From Alphaproteobacteria bacterium (GTDB lineage Bacteria > Pseudomonadota > Alphaproteobacteria > UBA9655), in assembly GCA_027459605.1 (NCBI GenBank), contig DAIDHR010000006.1, forward strand, positions 1 through 64,000: a stretch of DNA of 64,000 nucleotides. The letters are read 5' to 3'. Below, piece by piece: positions 1 to 11,109 of this stretch. The notes below the pieces were generated by a model that saw only the letters and a program-made list of their open reading frames with translations, searched no databases and was not told the origin of the DNA. Made by a program: the position numbers and the translations under genes. Each line of letters begins with the position of its first letter. The stretch's first letter is position 1.

Positions 1-112
1 TATGAGATGACTTTGTAATAAGATATAAAAAACTCTTTTTTTAACACTAAAATTGTGATAGCATACAAAAACCTATCGTAAGTAGGTTTATAATAATCAA
101 GGGAGAATTAAA

Positions 113-565
113 ATGAAAAATAAACTTTTAACATTAACTTTTGCGTTAAGTCTTTTAGTTTTAGGAGCTGGAGCTCATGCTGTTGAAGATTCAGCACCTG
201 AAGCGCCTACAGCACCTGAATTTGGGACAACCATTGCTGAAGCTGCTTGTGATGCTTTATACAGTGATACGAGTACAAGAGATTTTTGCAATTCGGAATG
301 CCGAAGCAAGAATGCACAAGAGCTTGGAGCGTGTATTAAAAGAGTGATGGCTGATGGAGATGTTTCCGAATCAGTTAAGCAAGCGATTACACGTAACGTT
401 GGGGATAAATGTTATAATTATTGCAATGGTGGAACGTGCAAAAAAGTTTTCGGCGTTGGTGGAGATGCTAACTGTAAAGCAGTTTGCTGCGCTGCAAAAG
501 CTAAAGATAGAATCCTAAAGTGCTGTACAGCGGCAAAGGATGAAGGTTGTTCTGGTTGTGAGTAA
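113..565 (+). CDS. Small secreted cysteine-rich protein of unknown function
   Basis: ORF with N-terminal signal peptide (MKNKLLTLTFALSLLVLGAGAHA) and 14 Cys in the mature part; GGGAG-type RBS just upstream of the ATG. Confidence 0.75.
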   Translation: MKNKLLTLTFALSLLVLGAGAHAVEDSAPEAPTAPEFGTTIAEAACDALYSDTSTRDFCNSECRSKNAQELGACIKRVMADGDVSESVKQAITRNVGDKCYNYCNGGTCKKVFGVGGDANCKAVCCAAKAKDRILKCCTAAKDEGCSGCE

Positions 566-633
566 ATTCTTATATGTAAGGCGTTTACAAGCATAATCTG
601 CTGTTAATACCAACTATTAAATAATACCAAAAG

Positions 634-663
634 AAGGCCTATCTCTAGAAGAGGTAGGCCTTT
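634..663 (+). terminator. Rho-independent-like hairpin after the Cys-rich gene
   Basis: aaggcctatctc-tagaa-gaggtaggccttt inverted repeat followed by gagttttt. Confidence 0.6.
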
Positions 664-830
664 GAGTTTTTGTAGATAAGTGGAATAGGGTTAACCCCCC
701 ACCGACTTTAGCCGGGTAATTGATATTACTGTAAAGAATTATATTGATCTAATATACTTCGCTTTCTTCCCATGAGTTCGTTAGACTGCTGATCTTTAGG
801 GACCTATATTATCATCCACCCTACACTGTC

Positions 831-895
831 ATCCACGGGCTAGAAAATTCCTTGTTTTTCGCAAGAAAGACAACGAATTTTCTTGACCCGTGGAT
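831..895. repeat. Long imperfect palindrome next to the GIY-YIG stop codon
   Basis: atccacgggctagaaaattc ... gaattttcttgacccgtggat, with an inner partially paired cttgtttttc/gaaagacaa. Confidence 0.85.
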
Positions 896-899
896 CTCA

Positions 900-1187
900 T
901 TAGTTACAGATGGTTTCCCATAAATCTGTCCAATCAGGATTAAAGTCCTCAATGAGCTTAAGTTTCCAGCTTCTTTTCCAATGCTTTAGGTTTTTCTCTC
1001 TTTGGATAGCAATTTCAATTTGTTCATGAATCTCAAAATAAACGAGCTTTTTAAGATTATAGGTTTTTGTAAATTCATCAATTAAACCTTGTCTATGCTC
1101 ATAAATACGACGAACTAAATTATTGGTTACTCCAATATAAAGAGTTCCTGTAGGCTTGTTAGTCATGATATAGATATAATATTTCAT
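900..1187 (-). CDS. GIY-YIG nuclease domain protein (YhbQ/COG2827-like)
   Basis: MKYYIYIMTNKPTGTLYIGVTNNLVRRIYEHRQG matches the GIY-YIG signature; internal ATG chosen over the longer ORF start. Confidence 0.85.
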   Translation of the reverse strand: MKYYIYIMTNKPTGTLYIGVTNNLVRRIYEHRQGLIDEFTKTYNLKKLVYFEIHEQIEIAIQREKNLKHWKRSWKLKLIEDFNPDWTDLWETICN

Positions 1188-1207
1188 TTTATACAGTAGA
1201 TTAAGAG

Positions 1208-1271
1208 ATCCTCGTGTCAATAAATGCTAAGCCCCAGCTACGCAGGAGCAAAGCATTTATTGCACAAGGAT
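1208..1271. repeat. Second long palindrome upstream of the GIY-YIG gene
   Basis: atcctcgtgtcaataaatgct ... agcatttattgcacaaggat, near-perfect 20-21 bp arms. Confidence 0.85.
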
Positions 1272-1346
1272 GACAATCGAGCGAGAAGAGTACACCTTTA
1301 TTAAGGATAAGATAAGTGCACTGAACCTAATACGTGCAGCTCTTCT

Positions 1347-1377
1347 GTCTTCCGACTCATTGTTTGAAAGCAAAATG
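1347..1377 (+). repeat. 31-nt motif shared with the nuoJ-nuoK spacer
   Basis: gtcttccgactcattgtttgaaagcaaaatg vs gtcttcctactcattgtttgaatgcaaaatg at 10709-10739 (29/31). Confidence 0.8.
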
Positions 1378-1687
1378 TATAGAACCTTTTGGGTGAGCGT
1401 ATAATGATTGCAAGGCTTTTTAAACTATTTTACAGATGCCTTGATCCTCCTCTGATGAAAAAGGGGAGGCTTAAAATTTAGTGTTTTCAAGACCACACAT
1501 TCATTGTATACCTATTGAACCTGAAGAGGCTGTATTTTTCCTCCTATGAAGGCATGACCGCGAGGACGGGGGCCATAGAAAAGCCGGGGTTCTATTTTTG
1601 CGGGAATGGTAACGTAAGATTCGGAATACCACAACTCCATGGGTGACGAGTATATGAATAAGGCAAAAGAAAAGCTGGGCTAAGACC

Positions 1688-2089
1688 GTGGATCTTTCAT
1701 CAAGTCAGTTTATGAATACTCCCCTTTATGGAAGTCTTGAGGATTATTTTAGTATCCTTGTGTTTATAGCCGTTGCCTTTGGAATTTCCCTTTTTCTTGT
1801 TGCCTTGTCTTTGTTTTGGGGGCCTCGAAAGCCTGATTCTGAAAAACTGTCACCTTATGAATGTGGTTTTGAAGCATTCAGTGATGCGCGCTTAAAATTC
1901 GATGTTCGGTATTATCTTGTTGCTATTTTGTTCATTATTTTTGATCTAGAAATTGCATTTCTTTTTCCTTGGGCAGTTAGCTTAAAGGACATCGGGGCTT
2001 TTGGGTTTTGGTCCATGATTGTTTTTTTAACCCTTCTTGCTGTTGGGTATATTTATGAATGGTCTAAAGGAGCGCTTGAATGGGAGTAA
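1688..2089 (+). CDS. nuoA: NADH-quinone oxidoreductase subunit A
   Basis: Characteristic [41 protein letters not shown]; first gene of nuo order; GTG start. Confidence 0.97.
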   Translation: MDLSSSQFMNTPLYGSLEDYFSILVFIAVAFGISLFLVALSLFWGPRKPDSEKLSPYECGFEAFSDARLKFDVRYYLVAILFIIFDLEIAFLFPWAVSLKDIGAFGFWSMIVFLTLLAVGYIYEWSKGALEWE

Positions 2090-2658
2090 AAAAACCGTTT
2101 TTACCTAAGGAAGCCATTAACGCTGGATATAGTTTTGAGGCAATTCCCGAAGGCATTGATCCTGATGCTCTCCTTCAAGCGCTTACTCAAGAGGTTAGTC
2201 ACAGGGGGTTTGTCGTAACTCAATTGGATAAACTTGCGGCTTGGGCTCAATCGGGGTCCCTCTGGCCTATGACCTTTGGGCTTGCCTGCTGTGCTATTGA
2301 AATGATGCAAACAGCAGCATCTCGCTATGACCTTGATCGTTTTGGAGTAGTTTTCCGGCCTAGTCCTCGGCAAGCTGACTTAATGATTGTTGCAGGGACA
2401 TTAACGAATAAGATGGCAGGACCATTGCGAAAAGTATATGACCAAATGGCCGAGCCTCGGTATGTCATTTCTATGGGATCTTGTGCGAATGGGGGAGGAT
2501 ATTACCATTATTCTTATTCAGTAACGCGTGGATGTGATCGAATTGTACCCGTTGATGTTTATGTTCCAGGCTGTCCTCCGACAGCTGAAGCTTTGCTTTA
2601 TGGTATTTTACAGTTACAGCGAAAAATTAATCGAGAAAAGCATTTTTCACGGTGTTGA
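2080..2658 (+). CDS. nuoB: NADH-quinone oxidoreductase subunit B
   Basis: [17 protein letters not shown]...[40 protein letters not shown]. Confidence 0.98.
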   Translation: MGVKKPFLPKEAINAGYSFEAIPEGIDPDALLQALTQEVSHRGFVVTQLDKLAAWAQSGSLWPMTFGLACCAIEMMQTAASRYDLDRFGVVFRPSPRQADLMIVAGTLTNKMAGPLRKVYDQMAEPRYVISMGSCANGGGYYHYSYSVTRGCDRIVPVDVYVPGCPPTAEALLYGILQLQRKINREKHFSRC

Positions 2659-2663
2659 TAACC

Positions 2664-3290
2664 ATGGCTACACCTCAAGATTTAGATATCCTCGGACGTC
2701 AAATAGCTCAAGAAATTGGAACAGATATTCTTTCCTGGTCGGTGAGCCATGGCGAGCTGGTGATGACTGTGGAGCGACCTTCCATTATACGTGTTTTAAC
2801 ATACCTTAGAGACTCTGAATCACTTCAATTTTCCCAGCTTATGGATGTTTGTGGGGTGGATTATTTGGGACGAGAGCTTCGTTTTGATGTTGTTTACCAT
2901 CTCTTAAGCTTGCTACGGAATCAGCGGATCCGAATTAAAGTTGAAGTGGAGGAGGGAGTGCCAGTGCCCTCTGTTACATCTGTTTATAGTAGTGCAAACT
3001 GGTGGGAAAGAGAGGTTTTTGACCTCTACGGCATTCCTTTTGAGGATCACCCCGATTTAAGGCGAATACTGACGGACTATGGGTTTGAGGGGTATCCTTT
3101 ACGTAAAGATTTTCCTTTAACTGGCTATGTTGAGGTTCGTTATGATGAGGATCAAAAACGTGTTGTTTATGAACCAGTGAAGTTGCCTCAAGCCTTTCGA
3201 AACTTTGATTTTGAAAGTCCGTGGGAGGGAATGGAGTTTGCAGTTGAGACCCTGTTTCCAATGAAGGCGGGGAGGCGAAGTGATGGCTGA
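2664..3290 (+). CDS. nuoC: NADH-quinone oxidoreductase subunit C
   Basis: [50 protein letters not shown]. Confidence 0.97.
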   Translation: MATPQDLDILGRQIAQEIGTDILSWSVSHGELVMTVERPSIIRVLTYLRDSESLQFSQLMDVCGVDYLGRELRFDVVYHLLSLLRNQRIRIKVEVEEGVPVPSVTSVYSSANWWEREVFDLYGIPFEDHPDLRRILTDYGFEGYPLRKDFPLTGYVEVRYDEDQKRVVYEPVKLPQAFRNFDFESPWEGMEFAVETLFPMKAGRRSDG

Positions 3291-4479
3291 AAGTCCCCAA
3301 AAAAAGTCGGCAAATAGACAAAACTTTACCTTAAATTTTGGTCCTCAACATCCTGCAGCTCATGGTGTTTTAAGGCTGATTTTAGAAATGGATGGGGAGG
3401 TTGTAGAGCGAGCAGACCCACACATTGGGCTCCTCCACCGTGGAACTGAAAAATTAATTGAATATAAAACATATCCTCAAGCAATTCCTTACTTTGATCG
3501 CCTAGATTACGTCTCTCCCATGTGTCAGGAGCATGCCTTTGCTTTGGCTGTAGAAAAACTGTTAGGTCTAGATATTCCACCCAGGGCTAAATACATTCGC
3601 GTCCTTTTTGCTGAAATTACCCGCATTTTAAATCATCTTCTTAATATAACGACGATGGCTCTTGATGTGGGGGCCATAACTCCCCTTTTGTGGGGATTTG
3701 AAGAGCGTGAAATTCTGATGGGATTTTACGAGCGGGTTTCAGGAGCGCGTATGCACGCCAACTACTTTCGTCCAGGGGGGGTTCAGAAAGATTTGCCACC
3801 TGGTCTCATGGAGGATATTGCTGCCTTTGCAGACCGCTTTCCCCAGGTGATTGATGATCTTGAACGGTTATTGACAGACAATCGTATTTTCAAGCAGCGG
3901 ACCGTCAGTATTGGGATCGTTACTTCTGATCAAGCTCTTGATTGGGGATTTTCGGGTCCAATGTTGCGGGCTTCCAATATTGCGTGGGACTTACGTCGAA
4001 ATCAACCCTATGAAGTCTATGATCAGATGGACTTTCTGATTCCTGTGGGAAAAAATGGCGATTGTTATGATAGGTATCTTGTTCGGATGGAAGAGATGCG
4101 TCAAAGTGTCCGAATTATCAAGCAATGCTTAGATCAAATGCCTGAGGGACTTGTTAAAGTTAAAAATTATAAAGTTACAACGCCGCCTCGGGAAGAAATG
4201 AAAACGTCTATGGAAGCTTTAATTCACCACTTTAAGCTTTATACAGAAGGCTATCACGTTCCAAAAGGCGAAACCTATACTGTGGTAGAAGCCCCAAAAG
4301 GGGAGTTTGGCGTTTATTTGGTTTCGGATGGAAGTAATAGGCCCTATCGTTGCAAGATTAGACCGCCAAGCTTTGCCTTTTTGCAGGCTTTTGATCTGAT
4401 GACGAAAGGACATATGCTTGCAGATGTGCCTAGCATTATTGGGTCGTTAGATATTGTGTTTGGGGAAATTGACCGATGA
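3280..4479 (+). CDS. nuoD: NADH-quinone oxidoreductase subunit D
   Basis: [22 protein letters not shown]...[15 protein letters not shown]-term DIVFGEIDR. Confidence 0.98.
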   Translation: MMAESPQKKSANRQNFTLNFGPQHPAAHGVLRLILEMDGEVVERADPHIGLLHRGTEKLIEYKTYPQAIPYFDRLDYVSPMCQEHAFALAVEKLLGLDIPPRAKYIRVLFAEITRILNHLLNITTMALDVGAITPLLWGFEEREILMGFYERVSGARMHANYFRPGGVQKDLPPGLMEDIAAFADRFPQVIDDLERLLTDNRIFKQRTVSIGIVTSDQALDWGFSGPMLRASNIAWDLRRNQPYEVYDQMDFLIPVGKNGDCYDRYLVRMEEMRQSVRIIKQCLDQMPEGLVKVKNYKVTTPPREEMKTSMEALIHHFKLYTEGYHVPKGETYTVVEAPKGEFGVYLVSDGSNRPYRCKIRPPSFAFLQAFDLMTKGHMLADVPSIIGSLDIVFGEIDR

Positions 4480-5087
4480 AAAAGACGCCATCAAAAAAGC
4501 ATTCGGAAAAAACAGCTCCGAAGGAAGATTTTAAAACCTTTGCTTTTTCTAAGGAAAATGAGGAGAAGATCCCAGAGATACTTAAGCGCTATCCCGAAGG
4601 GCGGCAGGCGAGTGCAATTCTTCCTCTCTTCGAGCTTGCTCAGCGCCAGTGTGGAGGATGGCTTCCGGGAAGTGCCATTGAGAAAATAACCGAGATGCTG
4701 GGCCTTCCTATCATAAGGGGATATGAGGTGGCTACCTTTTATACAATGTTTAATTTAAAACCCGTGGGCAAATATCACCTCCAGATTTGTGGAACAACAC
4801 CCTGCATGTTGCGAGGAAGTGAAGATCTAAAACGGGTATGTAAACGTTTCTTAGGGATTGAATGTGGTGAAACAACCGAAGATGGCTTGTTTACATTAAA
4901 TGAGGTTGAGTGCATCGGAGCTTGCGTTAATGCCCCTGTTGTTCAAATCAATGATGATTATTATGAAGATTTGTCGGAAAAAAGCTTTCTAAACATTCTT
5001 GATAACTTGTCAGAAGGTCGCGAGGCTAAGCCTGGATCTGCGATAAGTCGGCAAGGATCGGCTCCGTTAAAGAAGGAGCAGTCATGA
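4476..5087 (+). CDS. nuoE: NADH-quinone oxidoreductase subunit E
   Basis: [36 protein letters not shown]; Cys ligands of 2Fe-2S thioredoxin-like fold. Confidence 0.97.
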   Translation: MKKTPSKKHSEKTAPKEDFKTFAFSKENEEKIPEILKRYPEGRQASAILPLFELAQRQCGGWLPGSAIEKITEMLGLPIIRGYEVATFYTMFNLKPVGKYHLQICGTTPCMLRGSEDLKRVCKRFLGIECGETTEDGLFTLNEVECIGACVNAPVVQINDDYYEDLSEKSFLNILDNLSEGREAKPGSAISRQGSAPLKKEQS

Positions 5088-6355
5088 TAAAAGAAAATGA
5101 CCGCATTTTTACTAACCTTTATGGAATCGAAGATTGGCGCCTCAAGGGAGCCAAGAAAAGAGGAGACTGGGATAACACCAAAAATCTTATTCAGCAAGGA
5201 CAGGCCTGGATTATTCAGGAAGTCATGACTTCCTGCTTGAGAGGGAGAGGAGGAGCCGGCTTTCCGACGGGGCGGAAATGGTCTTTCATGCCAAAAGATG
5301 ACGGCGTGACTCCTCGGTACTTGATTATTAATGCTGATGAGAGCGAACCAGGAACGTGTAAGGATAGGGACATTTTACGCTTTGAACCCCACAAGCTCGT
5401 GGAAGGAGCCCTTTTATCCGGTTTTGCTATTGGAGCTCATACTGGCTATGTATATATCCGTGGAGAGTTTTATCGAGAAGCTGAACACCTGGAAGCCGCT
5501 ATCAATGAAGCTTATGAAGCAGGTCTTTTAGGCAAAAATGCTGCCAATTCCGGGTGGGACTTTGATCTTTATGTTCACAGGGGAGCAGGGGCCTATATTT
5601 GCGGCGAAGAGACAGCCCTTTTGGAGAGTTTAGAAGGTCGAAAGGGAATGCCTCGACTTAAGCCTCCTTTCCCTGCGGTTGTTGGTCTTTATGGTTGCCC
5701 AACGATCATAAATAACGTTGAAACTATTGCGGTTGTGCCAACTATCTTACGGAGAGGAGGAGCTTGGTTCGCAGGCATAGGAACTTCTGACAGTACGGGT
5801 ACAAAAATATATTGCATTTCAGGGCACGTGAATACGCCTTGTAATGTAGAAGAAGAAATGGGCATCCCTTTGAAAGAGCTTATAGAAAAGTATGGGGGCG
5901 GCGTTCGAGGAGGCTGGGATAATTTATTGGCCGTTATTCCTGGAGGATCCTCGGTTCCCCTTTTACCTAAGAATATTTGTGAGACGGTGCTAATGGATTT
6001 TGCATCCCTTGCTCAAGTGAAAAGTGCATTGGGTACGGCAGGAATTATTGTTATGGATAAATCTACTGATATTGTTCGTGCAATTGCTCGCTTGTCGAAG
6101 TTTTATATGCATGAAAGCTGTGGCCAATGCACACCTTGTCGTGAAGGGACAGGATGGATGTGGCGGATGCTCACGCGTCTTGCTGATGGAATTGGGACAG
6201 TTGAGGATATTGACCGCCTTGAAGAGGTGACTTATGAGGTTGAGGGGCACACGATTTGTGCTCTCGGAGATGCAGCTGCATGGCCTGTGCAGGGGTTAAT
6301 TCGCCATTTCCGCTCTGAGATTGAGCGGCGACTTAATGTTCAGCAGGTGGCGTGA
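5084..6355 (+). CDS. nuoF: NADH-quinone oxidoreductase subunit F
   Basis: [33 protein letters not shown]. Confidence 0.98.
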   Translation: MIKENDRIFTNLYGIEDWRLKGAKKRGDWDNTKNLIQQGQAWIIQEVMTSCLRGRGGAGFPTGRKWSFMPKDDGVTPRYLIINADESEPGTCKDRDILRFEPHKLVEGALLSGFAIGAHTGYVYIRGEFYREAEHLEAAINEAYEAGLLGKNAANSGWDFDLYVHRGAGAYICGEETALLESLEGRKGMPRLKPPFPAVVGLYGCPTIINNVETIAVVPTILRRGGAWFAGIGTSDSTGTKIYCISGHVNTPCNVEEEMGIPLKELIEKYGGGVRGGWDNLLAVIPGGSSVPLLPKNICETVLMDFASLAQVKSALGTAGIIVMDKSTDIVRAIARLSKFYMHESCGQCTPCREGTGWMWRMLTRLADGIGTVEDIDRLEEVTYEVEGHTICALGDAAAWPVQGLIRHFRSEIERRLNVQQVA

Positions 6356-6364
6356 GGAGAAATA

Positions 6365-8425
6365 ATGCCAAAGCTTGTGATTGATGATCAAGAAATAGAA
6401 GTTCCTGAAGGGATGACAGTTCTTCAAGCAGCCGAGATGCTGGGAATCGAAATACCTATTTTTTGTTATCACCCCAAGCTTTCCATTGCAGGAAATTGTC
6501 GGATGTGTCTTGTAGAGATGGAAAAATCTCCTAAGCCAATTGCCAGCTGTGCGATGCCAGCCTCTGAGGGAATGGTGATACGAACCCAAACACCTATGGT
6601 GAAAAAGGCAAGGCAAGGCGTTTTAGAATTTCTTCTCATCAATCATCCTCTTGATTGCCCGATTTGTGATCAGGGTGGGGAATGTGACCTTCAAGACATA
6701 ACCATGGCCTATGGAGCAGATTCCAGTCGCTTTGAGTTTAATAAGCGAGCAGTTCCTGATAAGGAGTTTGGCCCTCTTATTGAAACAGCCATGAACCGAT
6801 GTATTCATTGTACACGTTGTATTCGATTTGCGAGTGAAGTGGCAGGCGTGCCAGAGCTTGGGGCAACAGGACGAGGGGAGGATATGGAAATCGGTACTTA
6901 TATTGAAAAAACGATCACCTCTGAGTTGTCTGGAAATATGATCGACATTTGCCCTGTAGGAGCTCTAACTTCAAAACCTTATAATTTTCGAGGCCGTTCT
7001 TGGGAGCTATCAGGAACCCCCTCCATAGATGTATTTGATGCTGTTGGGTGTTCTATAAGGATTGATACGCGGGGGCGAGAGGTCATGCGTATTTTGCCCC
7101 GCCAAAATGATGAGGTGAATGAGGAGTGGATTTCGGACAAAAGCCGGTTCGCTTACGATGGCCTTAAGTATCAACGTCTTGATCGTCCATACGTGCGAGG
7201 AAAGGACGGACTTCTTAGCCCTGTAACTTGGGATGAGGCTTTTCTTGCCATTACAGAACGTCTTCACCATGTCCCAGGGGACCATGTAGCTGCTATTGTT
7301 GGCGATATGGCCGATGCTGAGGCTATGGTGGTCCTGAAAGATTTAATGACAGCAATCGGATCACCCCATATGGATTGTAGACAAGATGGAAGCCAAGTAG
7401 GAGAAGGCCCTCGGTGTAGTTATCTCTTTAATACAACCATAGCTGGCATTGAACGGGCTGACTTCTGTCTTTTAGTTGGAACAAATCCTCGATGGGAAGC
7501 TCCCCTCATTAATGCGCGCATCCGAAAAAACTATCTTTCGACAGGTCTGCCTATTGCGATGATTGGACCTTCTCATGATTTAGGTTATCCCGTTAATTTC
7601 TTGGGGAATGATCCTTTTATCCTTGAAAAAATTTTGAAAGGGCGAAATCCCATTAGCTCGGCTCTGAAAGCTGCTGCGTTTCCCATGATGATTGTAGGGG
7701 AGGAGGCCTTAAGACGAAAAGATGGTTCTATTATCTTGAGCCTCGCTCGACAAATTGCCGATAAATACGGCTTTGTTTATAAAACAAAGCCCCAAGATCA
7801 TTGGAATGGATTTAATGTTTTGCACACCGCTGCAAGTCGTGTAGGAGGTTTAGATTTAGGATTCTTACCAGACCCTAAGGGGTATACTGCAAAAGAGATC
7901 TTAAAAGCCGCCACTCGAAAAAAGATCGAGGTTGTGTATCTTTTAGGAGCTGATGAAATTGATATGTCTGCTCTAAAATCAACTTTTGTCATTTATCAAG
8001 GGCATCATGGAGATCGAGGAGCAGCTATTGCTGATGTCATTTTGCCTGGGGCTGCTTATACGGAAAAATCGGGGACATACGTAAATACAGAAGGGCGTGT
8101 TCAACGAGGGTTAAAAGCATCATCCCCTCCTGGAGAAGCTAAAGAAGATTGGAAAATCATCAGAGCACTCTCCGAGAAATTAGGCATTCAATTGCCATAC
8201 AATACAATTGAAGATGTAAGATCACGCCTTGTTAAAGTTAATCCCCTTTTTGATGAGTTGGATAAAGTGCAACGGGCCAAATGGGTTGAGTTTAACAAAG
8301 AGGGAGATCTTTCTCCAGAGCCCTTTAAGTCCATAATTGAGAATTTCTATATGACAGATTCTATTTCGCGCCACTCAATTACGATGGCAAAGTGTACCCG
8401 CGAAATTTTGGGAAGGGAAGCGTAG
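6365..8425 (+). CDS. nuoG: NADH-quinone oxidoreductase subunit G
   Basis: N-terminal 2Fe-2S ferredoxin and C-x-rich 4Fe-4S motifs, molybdopterin oxidoreductase-like C-term. Confidence 0.97.
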   Translation: MPKLVIDDQEIEVPEGMTVLQAAEMLGIEIPIFCYHPKLSIAGNCRMCLVEMEKSPKPIASCAMPASEGMVIRTQTPMVKKARQGVLEFLLINHPLDCPICDQGGECDLQDITMAYGADSSRFEFNKRAVPDKEFGPLIETAMNRCIHCTRCIRFASEVAGVPELGATGRGEDMEIGTYIEKTITSELSGNMIDICPVGALTSKPYNFRGRSWELSGTPSIDVFDAVGCSIRIDTRGREVMRILPRQNDEVNEEWISDKSRFAYDGLKYQRLDRPYVRGKDGLLSPVTWDEAFLAITERLHHVPGDHVAAIVGDMADAEAMVVLKDLMTAIGSPHMDCRQDGSQVGEGPRCSYLFNTTIAGIERADFCLLVGTNPRWEAPLINARIRKNYLSTGLPIAMIGPSHDLGYPVNFLGNDPFILEKILKGRNPISSALKAAAFPMMIVGEEALRRKDGSIILSLARQIADKYGFVYKTKPQDHWNGFNVLHTAASRVGGLDLGFLPDPKGYTAKEILKAATRKKIEVVYLLGADEIDMSALKSTFVIYQGHHGDRGAAIADVILPGAAYTEKSGTYVNTEGRVQRGLKASSPPGEAKEDWKIIRALSEKLGIQLPYNTIEDVRSRLVKVNPLFDELDKVQRAKWVEFNKEGDLSPEPFKSIIENFYMTDSISRHSITMAKCTREILGREA

Positions 8426-8430
8426 GTCTC

Positions 8431-9453
8431 ATGGAGAGTACAGCAGACTTTTGGACTAGCCTCTTTTTTCCGACCTTATCTCTGGTTGGATACATATTCC
8501 TTATTATTGTTCCACTTTTATTAGCGATTGCTTATTTGACCTATGCTGAGAGGAAAGTTATTGCGGCAATGCAACTTCGGATCGGCCCTAATGTGGTTGG
8601 GTGGTTTGGGCTTTTGCAACCCTTTGCCGATGGACTAAAGCTTCTCCATAAGGAAACGATTATTCCAACTCGAGCTAATCCCTTGATATTCCTCATTGCT
8701 CCATTAATTACTTTTGGACTAAGCCTTTCAGCGTGGGCTGTTATTCCCTTTGACCTTGGGCTTGTTATAAGTAACATTAATGTAGGCGTTCTTTACCTAT
8801 TTGCGATTTCTTCCTTGGGGGTTTATGGGGTTATCATCGCTGGTTGGGCAAGTAACTCAAAATACCCATTCCTGGGAGCTTTAAGATCAGCTGCCCAAAT
8901 GGTGTCTTATGAAGTATCAATCGGGCTCGTTATTATTACGGTTCTTCTATCTGTAGGATCCTTAAATTTAACAAAGATTATAGAAGCCCAGCAGAGGATT
9001 TGGTTTATTATTCCTCATCTTCCCATGGCAGTCATTTTTATGGTGTCAGCCCTTGCAGAGACAAATCGGTCTCCTTTTGACTTGCCTGAAGCTGAGGCTG
9101 AGCTTGTATCAGGATATAACGTAGAATATTCCTCGATGACTTTTGCCCTTTTCTTCTTAGGGGAATATGCCAACATGATTTTAATGAGTGCTACGGGTAG
9201 CATTCTCTTTCTTGGGGGATGGCTCCCTCCCTTTGGTATCATTCCCTTTACGTGGATTCCCGGGATTGTGTGGTTTGCCTTAAAAATAGCTTTTCTTCTT
9301 TTTATTTTCTTATGGGCACGGGCCACATTTCCTCGATATCGCTATGATCAACTTATGCATTTAGGATGGAAAGTTTTCTTGCCCTTTTCTTTAATATGGG
9401 TTGTCTTAACCGCAGGGTTTTTATTTAGTTTCAATATGTTGCCAGGGAAGTGA
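8431..9453 (+). CDS. nuoH: NADH-quinone oxidoreductase subunit H
   Basis: [24 protein letters not shown]...[28 protein letters not shown]. Confidence 0.98.
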   Translation: MESTADFWTSLFFPTLSLVGYIFLIIVPLLLAIAYLTYAERKVIAAMQLRIGPNVVGWFGLLQPFADGLKLLHKETIIPTRANPLIFLIAPLITFGLSLSAWAVIPFDLGLVISNINVGVLYLFAISSLGVYGVIIAGWASNSKYPFLGALRSAAQMVSYEVSIGLVIITVLLSVGSLNLTKIIEAQQRIWFIIPHLPMAVIFMVSALAETNRSPFDLPEAEAELVSGYNVEYSSMTFALFFLGEYANMILMSATGSILFLGGWLPPFGIIPFTWIPGIVWFALKIAFLLFIFLWARATFPRYRYDQLMHLGWKVFLPFSLIWVVLTAGFLFSFNMLPGK

Positions 9454-9457
9454 AATC

Positions 9458-9976
9458 ATGGCCTATACAAGACCTATGAAATTACTGATTCGCATTTTAA
9501 AAGCTTTTGCCTTGGTTGATCTTTGGGTTGGAATGACTCTGACGCTTAAGTATGTTTTTTTCAGAAAAAAGGTTACTTTGATGTATCCTTATGAAAAAGG
9601 AACACTTTCAACTCGTTTTCGGGGAGAACATGCCTTAAGGCGTTATCCGAATGGAGAGGAAAGGTGTATTGCTTGCAAACTTTGTGAAGCGATCTGCCCC
9701 GCTCAAGCTATTACGATTGAAGCAGAAGAAAGAGAAGATGGTAGCAGGCGGGCCACACGCTATGATATTGATATGACTAAATGCATTTACTGCGGCATGT
9801 GTGAAGAAGCTTGTCCCGTTGATGCTATCGTGGAGGGACCAAATTTCGAGTTTTCAACAGAAACACGAGAAGAGCTTTACTATAATAAAGAAAGGCTTCT
9901 CGCAAACGGGGACTGCTGGGAAATTGAACTAGCTGCTCGTCTTGAGCGTGAAGCCGGGGAGAGGATGTCTTTATGA
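9458..9976 (+). CDS. nuoI: NADH-quinone oxidoreductase subunit I
   Basis: Two 4Fe-4S motifs [16 protein letters not shown] and [16 protein letters not shown]. Confidence 0.98.
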   Translation: MAYTRPMKLLIRILKAFALVDLWVGMTLTLKYVFFRKKVTLMYPYEKGTLSTRFRGEHALRRYPNGEERCIACKLCEAICPAQAITIEAEEREDGSRRATRYDIDMTKCIYCGMCEEACPVDAIVEGPNFEFSTETREELYYNKERLLANGDCWEIELAARLEREAGERMSL

Positions 9977-10590
9977 TTGCGACAGACCTCATTTTATTTT
10001 ATCTTTTTTCGATTGTGCTCTTAGGAGCGGCAGTTTTTGTTGTAACCTCCAGGAATACAGTCCATAGCGTCTTATTTCTGATTCTAGCTTTCTTAAATGC
10101 AGCAGGTCTTTTTATTCTGGCCCATGCCGAATTTTTGGCCATGATTCTTGTTGTTGTTTATGTGGGAGCAGTAGCTGTTCTATTTCTTTTCGTTGTTATG
10201 ATGCTCAATGTTGAATATGGTGACCTGAAGGAGATGAAGAAACGATATTCCTTGATGGGAGGACTTGTGGGTGGTGTATTAGCTTTAGAGCTTGTTGTTA
10301 TGATGTATACTTGGAAGTCTTCACCAGAAGCATTTGACCTAACCTCATCGCCGAATTCTCTATATAAAGGCGTTCCAAATACACAAGCCATTGGAAATCT
10401 TCTTTATACTCATTATGCCTTGATTTTTCAGGGTGCAGGAGTCATTTTGCTGATCGCAATGATCGGAGCAATTGTGCTGACCTTACGCCAGCGGGAAGGG
10501 GTAAGAAAGCAAAAAGTTGGGAACCAAATTGCCCGCGAAGCAAAAGATAGTGTGCGACTTGTGGATATACCCAGTGGTTCGGGGATTTGA
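9973..10590 (+). CDS. nuoJ: NADH-quinone oxidoreductase subunit J
   Basis: Membrane protein in nuo order; [19 protein letters not shown]. Confidence 0.96.
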   Translation: MIATDLILFYLFSIVLLGAAVFVVTSRNTVHSVLFLILAFLNAAGLFILAHAEFLAMILVVVYVGAVAVLFLFVVMMLNVEYGDLKEMKKRYSLMGGLVGGVLALELVVMMYTWKSSPEAFDLTSSPNSLYKGVPNTQAIGNLLYTHYALIFQGAGVILLIAMIGAIVLTLRQREGVRKQKVGNQIAREAKDSVRLVDIPSGSGI

Positions 10591-10708
10591 GGGCTAATAA
10601 TGAATGAATTCGCTCATCCCATTCGCATTCTTTCAATGAGGGTGCCAGACTTCGGAGGTGGGGTACTTACGTATTTAGAATACGCTCCGTGGTCGTGGCC
10701 GTCGCCTC

Positions 10709-10739
10709 GTCTTCCTACTCATTGTTTGAATGCAAAATG
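10709..10739 (+). repeat. 31-nt motif shared with the nuoA upstream region
   Basis: 29/31 identity to 1347-1377; lies in the ~205-nt nuoJ-nuoK spacer. Confidence 0.8.
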
Positions 10740-10795
10740 GTATCAGAAATTAAACAAGTTTTGCAACCACAGGACGAAGCAAAATCAAGGGTATC

Positions 10796-11107
10796 ATGAT
10801 GGCTATTAGTTTAGATCATTACCTTATTGTTGGGGCGCTTCTATTTACAATTGGCGGGGTTGGTATTTTTCTCAATCGCCGAAATGTAATCGTAATTTTA
10901 ATGTCGATAGAGTTGATGCTTCTCGCAGTTAACATCAATCTTATTGCTTTTTCTCGCTTCCTAGAGGACTTAACAGGGCAGGTTTTTGCCCTTTTTGTTC
11001 TCACTGTTGCAGCAGCCGAGGCTTCTATAGGACTTGCCATCCTCGTTACATATTTCCGGAATCACGGAAATATTTATGTGGATGAAATGGATATGATGAA
11101 GGGATAA
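10796..11107 (+). CDS. nuoK: NADH-quinone oxidoreductase subunit K
   Basis: [33 protein letters not shown]. Confidence 0.97.
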   Translation: MMAISLDHYLIVGALLFTIGGVGIFLNRRNVIVILMSIELMLLAVNINLIAFSRFLEDLTGQVFALFVLTVAAAEASIGLAILVTYFRNHGNIYVDEMDMMKG

Positions 11108-11109
11108 TA

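Noticed and set aside
2101-2373. Antisense ORF in nuoB (and similar shadow ORFs throughout nuo genes, e.g. 2974-3321, 6296-6616, 9015-9326, 11299-11523)
   Set aside because: They overlap strongly conserved sense genes and have no recognisable domains or initiation signals.
10600-10809. 69-aa ORF in the nuoJ-nuoK spacer as a genuine gene
   Set aside because: Consists largely of repeat-like sequence and lacks a clear RBS; treated as an insertion rather than a CDS.
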